Assembly: GCF_003999255.1 (NCBI RefSeq)
Contig: NZ_CP034791.1
Location: 2,458,501 to 2,522,500, forward strand
Reading direction: 5' to 3'
Origin: Caldicellulosiruptor changbaiensis
GTDB taxonomy: Bacteria; Bacillota; Thermoanaerobacteria; Caldicellulosiruptorales; Caldicellulosiruptoraceae
DNA: 64,000 nucleotides
Part shown: piece by piece, positions 61,085 through 64,000 of the stretch
Numbering within the stretch: position 1 is the stretch's first letter
How the letters are laid out: each line of letters opens with the position of its first letter
Position numbers and translations under genes: made by a program
Notes under the pieces: generated by a model
Told to the model about the DNA's origin: nothing
The model's database searches: none
The model's input: only the letters and a program-made list of their open reading frames with translations

Positions 61085-62593
61085 TTAGACCCCCTCTCCT
61101 GCATGCTTCACACCCAGAATTTCCATCTCTTTTTCTGTAAGTCCAACTGCCCTGAGCATAAGTCTATTTCCTCTCAAGCTCTCCAAAGCATTTATCCCCA
61201 TCAGGCCCAGCATCTCTTTTATCTCATGAGCCCATGCTTTTAGCAAGTTTGCCGCTCTTCTTGCACCAATCTCTGGATTTAGTCTTTTTACCAAAACAGG
61301 GTCCTGTGTTGCAATACCCCAGTTGCACTTTCCGGTGTGGCATTTCTGGCAAACATGGCACCCTAAGGAAATTAGTGCTGCTGTTCCAATGTAAACAGCA
61401 TCTGCACCAAGTGCAATGGCTTTTACAACATCTGCGCTGTTTCTGATTGAACCTGCAACAATTATTGATACCTGATTTCTAATTCCTTCTTCTCTGAGTC
61501 TTGAGTCCACCGCTGCAAGTGCTAACTCAATAGGTATACCAACATTATCTCTTATTCTAAGCGGCGCTGCACCTGTTCCGCCTCTGACACCGTCTATTGT
61601 AATAAAGTCAGCCCCAGCTCTTGCAATACCAGAGGCAATTGCCGCAACGTTGTGAACTGCTGCAATCTTGACACCAACTGGTTTTGTGTAGTTTGTTGCC
61701 TCTTTTAGCGCAAAAATGAGCTGTCTTAAATCTTCAATTGAATAAATATCATGGTGTGGTGCTGGTGAGATTGCATCAGAACCAATTGGAATCATCCTTG
61801 TTCTTGATACCTCTTCACCAACCTTCTCACCAGGAAGGTGCCCGCCAATTCCCGGTTTTGCGCCCTGACCTATCTTTATCTCAATTGCCGCACCTGCATT
61901 CAAATAGTCAACGTCAACACCAAATCTTCCTGATGCACACTGAACAATTGCTCTTTCTTTGTACTTGTAAAGCTTTTGATGAAGTCCACCTTCACCTGTA
62001 TTCCAGTATGTTCCTACCTCAACTGCTGCTGCCGCCAAAGACTCACAAGCATTGAGTGAAATAGAGCCAAATGACATCGCAGAAAACATAATAGGTACTT
62101 CTAATTCAAGCTGTGGCGGAAGTTTGGTTTTAAGATTACCATTTTCATCAAACTCAAGCTTGTCAGGTTTTCTGCCAATAAAGGTTTTAAGTTCCATTGG
62201 CTCTCTCAGCGGGTCAATTGACGGATTTGTAACTTGGCTTGCATTTATCAATAGCTTATCCCAGTAAATTGGTATTGGCTTGTCATTTCCCATACCAGTT
62301 AAAAGTATTCCGCCTGTTTCTGCCTGTTTGTATATTTCATTTATATAAGAAGGTAGCCAGTTCGCATTCTCTTTGAATGCATTTTCTGTCTTTTTGATTG
62401 TCAGCGCCTTTGTCGGGCACATAACAACACATCTGTGGCACGCAACGCATTTTGAAGAATCTGCAACCACTCTGTCTTCTTCTTCATCATATTCATGAAC
62501 TTCGTTTGCGCACTGTCTCACACATACTTTACAGCGAATACACTTTAGCTCGTCCCTTACGACCTCAAATTCGTTTTCATATAGCGAAATCAT
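61085..62593 (-). CDS. gltB: Glutamate synthase FMN-binding central domain with N-terminal ferredoxin
   Basis: About 502 residues. Two N-terminal 4Fe-4S motifs (CIRCKVCVRQCANEV, CVACHRCVVMCPTKAL) precede the FMN barrel: PIMFSAMSFGSISLNACESL, NTGEGGLHQ, QGAKPGIGGHLPGEKV, ISPAPHHDIYSIEDL, FITIDGVRGGTGAAP and the Cys-rich CHVCQKCHTGKCNWGIATQD. This is the archaeal-type stand-alone GltB2 that makes glutamate from 2-oxoglutarate and ammonia. ATG at 62593 overlaps the glutaminase stop by four bases (ATGA), with GAAGGGGTGA upstream. Confidence 0.9.
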   Translation of the reverse strand: MISLYENEFEVVRDELKCIRCKVCVRQCANEVHEYDEEEDRVVADSSKCVACHRCVVMCPTKALTIKKTENAFKENANWLPSYINEIYKQAETGGILLTGMGNDKPIPIYWDKLLINASQVTNPSIDPLREPMELKTFIGRKPDKLEFDENGNLKTKLPPQLELEVPIMFSAMSFGSISLNACESLAAAAVEVGTYWNTGEGGLHQKLYKYKERAIVQCASGRFGVDVDYLNAGAAIEIKIGQGAKPGIGGHLPGEKVGEEVSRTRMIPIGSDAISPAPHHDIYSIEDLRQLIFALKEATNYTKPVGVKIAAVHNVAAIASGIARAGADFITIDGVRGGTGAAPLRIRDNVGIPIELALAAVDSRLREEGIRNQVSIIVAGSIRNSADVVKAIALGADAVYIGTAALISLGCHVCQKCHTGKCNWGIATQDPVLVKRLNPEIGARRAANLLKAWAHEIKEMLGLMGINALESLRGNRLMLRAVGLTEKEMEILGVKHAGEGV

Positions 62594-63684
62594 ACTATCA
62601 CCCCTTCGTCCAAAGTAACATAAACAGCTTCGCCACCCTTTGGCATCCAAACCTTTTCTGGGTCTTTGCAAATTTCTCTAATAGCCGACTCTTCTGATGC
62701 AACATACACAAAATCGCCTTTTTGTGCTGCAACCAGCGGTCTTAGCTTTATCCTATCATTTAATGCTAATATTCCGTTTGAGAAACCTAAAATGATAGAA
62801 AATGGTCCATTTACAAGGCATGACTGATATACTGCCCTGATAGCTCTCAGTTTCTCTCTTTCTTGTTCGCTTTGCCTGTCGATCACACTCCAAAACGGCG
62901 CTGCTAACGCTTTTGTTGCAATCTCAACAGGAAGTCTGTGCCTTCTTAGAAGAAGGTCAAAAAGATATGCCATGACCTCGGTGTCTGTTCTGAGTGTACA
63001 TTTGTATCCAAACATCTCTAAGTACCTATAATTTGTGCCATATGACGAAATCTCGCCATTGTGGACAATTGACCAGTCAAGCAGCGTAAATGGATGCGCA
63101 CCGCCCCACCAACCAGGTGTGTTTGTCGGAAATCTTGAGTGCGCTGTCCAGATGTATGCTTTGTACTCATCAATTCTGAAAAACTCGCCTATGTCCTCAG
63201 GATACCCAACTCCTTTGAATGCGCCCATGTTCTTACCGCTTGAAAAGACATATGCACCATCAATCTGGCTGTTTATAAACATAACACTGTCCACCACAAA
63301 GTCCTCTTCTGTTTTTTCTGTGTCTCTCAGCCTTTTTTCAAGAGGCTTTACAAAATATCGCCAAACAATTGGAGCGTTTTGAATGCTTGAAACCTTTCTT
63401 GTTGGAATAACCTCACTCTCTAATATTTCAAAGTTTTGGTTTAGAAAGTGTTCTGTGTCCTCTTTTGCTTTTATATCATCAAAGAATAGATGAAAAGCAT
63501 ACCAGTCTTTCCTGTCAGGATAGATTCCATATGCTGCAAACCCGCCACCAAGTCCATTTCCTCTCTCTTTCATAATTGCAATGGAATTTATAATGTCTGT
63601 ACCAGAAACCCTCACACCCTTCTTGTTTATAAACCCAGAAATAGCACAACCTGATGGAATCCTAACTTGGCCTTCTCTTAGCAA
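62590..63684 (-). CDS. Glutamate synthase glutaminase (class II amidotransferase) domain protein
   Basis: This 364-residue Ntn-type glutaminase has its nucleophile Cys at position 13 (after MLREGQVRIPSG), implying removal of a 12-residue propeptide. Glutamine-site motifs are WTAHSRFPTNTPGWWGGAHP, DWSIVHNGEISSYGTNYRYL and RTDTEVMAYLFD. It releases ammonia for the FMN subunit. It is the first gene of the operon, with CAGGAGGTATAAAAA before the start (TTG or ATG form) and the mapped promoter about 120 bases upstream. Confidence 0.9.
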   Translation of the reverse strand: MLREGQVRIPSGCAISGFINKKGVRVSGTDIINSIAIMKERGNGLGGGFAAYGIYPDRKDWYAFHLFFDDIKAKEDTEHFLNQNFEILESEVIPTRKVSSIQNAPIVWRYFVKPLEKRLRDTEKTEEDFVVDSVMFINSQIDGAYVFSSGKNMGAFKGVGYPEDIGEFFRIDEYKAYIWTAHSRFPTNTPGWWGGAHPFTLLDWSIVHNGEISSYGTNYRYLEMFGYKCTLRTDTEVMAYLFDLLLRRHRLPVEIATKALAAPFWSVIDRQSEQEREKLRAIRAVYQSCLVNGPFSIILGFSNGILALNDRIKLRPLVAAQKGDFVYVASEESAIREICKDPEKVWMPKGGEAVYVTLDEGVIV

Positions 63685-63779
63685 TTTTTATACCTCCTGT
63701 ATATAAATTGAAATTTTATTTACATCTCTTCCCTTTTTTGATAAAATCTTAATATATTTTGCATTCAAAGAACAACAAT

Positions 63780-63791
63780 TATACATGTATA
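63780..63791. promoter_or_regulatory. 12-bp palindrome in the glutamate synthase leader
   Basis: TATACATGTATA is a perfect inverted repeat about 10-20 bases downstream of the predicted transcription start, a position suited to a repressor. It also partly forms a second -10-like sequence on the minus strand. Confidence 0.4.
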
Positions 63792-63807
63792 CAATGGGTT
63801 AAATTTA

Positions 63808-63836
63808 ATTATAGCAGCAAATTCTTAAACAATCAA
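63808..63836 (-). promoter_or_regulatory. Promoter of the glutamate synthase operon
   Basis: TTGATT (63836-63831) and TATAAT (63813-63808) are 17 bases apart on the minus strand, with TG one base before the -10 box. Confidence 0.6.
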
Positions 63837-63863
63837 TAATAAATTGAGGTAAATTTTTTGCTT

Positions 63864-63912
63864 CTTGCAAGTTGAGAATAAAAAACTTGCAATTTTGGTA
63901 CAGAACTTGCAA
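63864..63912. repeat. Three CTTGCAA repeats upstream of the glutamate synthase promoter
   Basis: CTTGCAA occurs at 63864-63870, 63886-63892 and 63906-63912, spaced 22 and 20 bases, about two helical turns. The last two share the longer form AACTTGCAA. All lie 28-76 bases upstream of the -35 box, where an activator would bind. Confidence 0.45.
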
Positions 63913-64000
63913 AACATTGGGTGTTAAAATAAAAAGCAAAAAATTTTGAATATATCTTCTAGTTGCAATGATTATGGGTTAGAATTTAAGTATAACATAC

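Larger units (their letters stand above)
63685..64000. other. Control region of the glutamate synthase operon
   Basis: No coding sequence was seen. It holds the promoter (63808-63836), a palindrome downstream of it and three CTTGCAA repeats upstream, listed separately. Confidence 0.5.

Noticed and set aside
63865-63912. CRISPR-like repeats
   Set aside because: The repeats are only 7 bases long, too short for CRISPR, and there are only three.

Overview
The window is a low-G+C chromosomal segment from a thermophilic anaerobic Firmicute, most likely Caldicellulosiruptor or a close relative. The evidence is the gene content: intracellular sugar-ester and glycoside hydrolases (CE12, GH3), an LplA/B/C-type oligosaccharide ABC transporter next to a membrane-bound AraC regulator, SLH-domain surface proteins, an mbl-flhO-flhP-flgJ cluster, a glmS ribozyme, and flavin/iron-sulfur redox complexes typical of fermentative anaerobes. 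This is an assignment from content, not from a marker gene. No rRNA, tRNA or CRISPR array was seen.

Positions 1-5.6 kb and 14.6-18.8 kb are accessory DNA. The first holds two copies and one fragment of a small basic protein gene, a transposase remnant, a UPF0175/DUF3368 (PIN-like) pair, a complete three-gene toxin-antitoxin-chaperone (TAC) module (RelE/HigB-like toxin, Xre antitoxin, SecB-like chaperone) under a promoter containing a 20-bp palindrome, and a DUF4846 fragment. The second holds a remnant of another SecB-like gene, a second TAC module whose toxin looks like an ADP-ribosyltransferase (CmdTAC-like) but is split by a frameshift in a homopolymer run, a frameshifted LysE-type exporter, and a decayed IS256-family element inserted in an ISLre2 transposase. 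SecB is usually missing from Gram-positive bacteria, so three SecB-like loci within 13 kb form the most striking feature of the window.

Positions 5.6-14.6 kb hold an Fe-dependent alcohol dehydrogenase, a three-gene NuoE/NuoF/(NuoG-GltD-FdhA-like) operon resembling an electron-bifurcating NADH/NADPH transhydrogenase (Stn type), and dinB with a small companion. Positions 18.9-31.5 kb hold a flavodoxin-fold reductase with a divergent HxlR regulator, a ClC antiporter, glmM and glmS with a glmS ribozyme between them, a CE12 esterase, two transporters and an unusual 762-residue transketolase-like enzyme. Positions 31.5-40.6 kb are a carbohydrate uptake and catabolism locus: AraC sensor-regulator, solute-binding protein, two permeases, two sugar isomerase/epimerases and a Gfo/Idh/MocA dehydrogenase. 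Positions 40.7-52 kb are cell-envelope and housekeeping genes (FlgJ-like, FlhP, FlhO, Mbl, CtpA, two SLH proteins, Dus, TraX). Positions 52-58.5 kb hold a GH3 enzyme, an unknown secreted protein, a broken response regulator, a lactate-permease-like protein and an HD protein.

Positions 58.5-63.7 kb are a five-gene, archaeal-type split glutamate synthase operon (glutaminase, FMN domain, ferredoxin, NAD(P)H oxidoreductase, GXGXG domain). It has a recognisable promoter, a palindrome just downstream of it, and three helically phased repeats upstream. Start codons were often moved from the longest reading frame to the position best supported by a ribosome binding site. Many promoters have the extended form TGnTATAAT.
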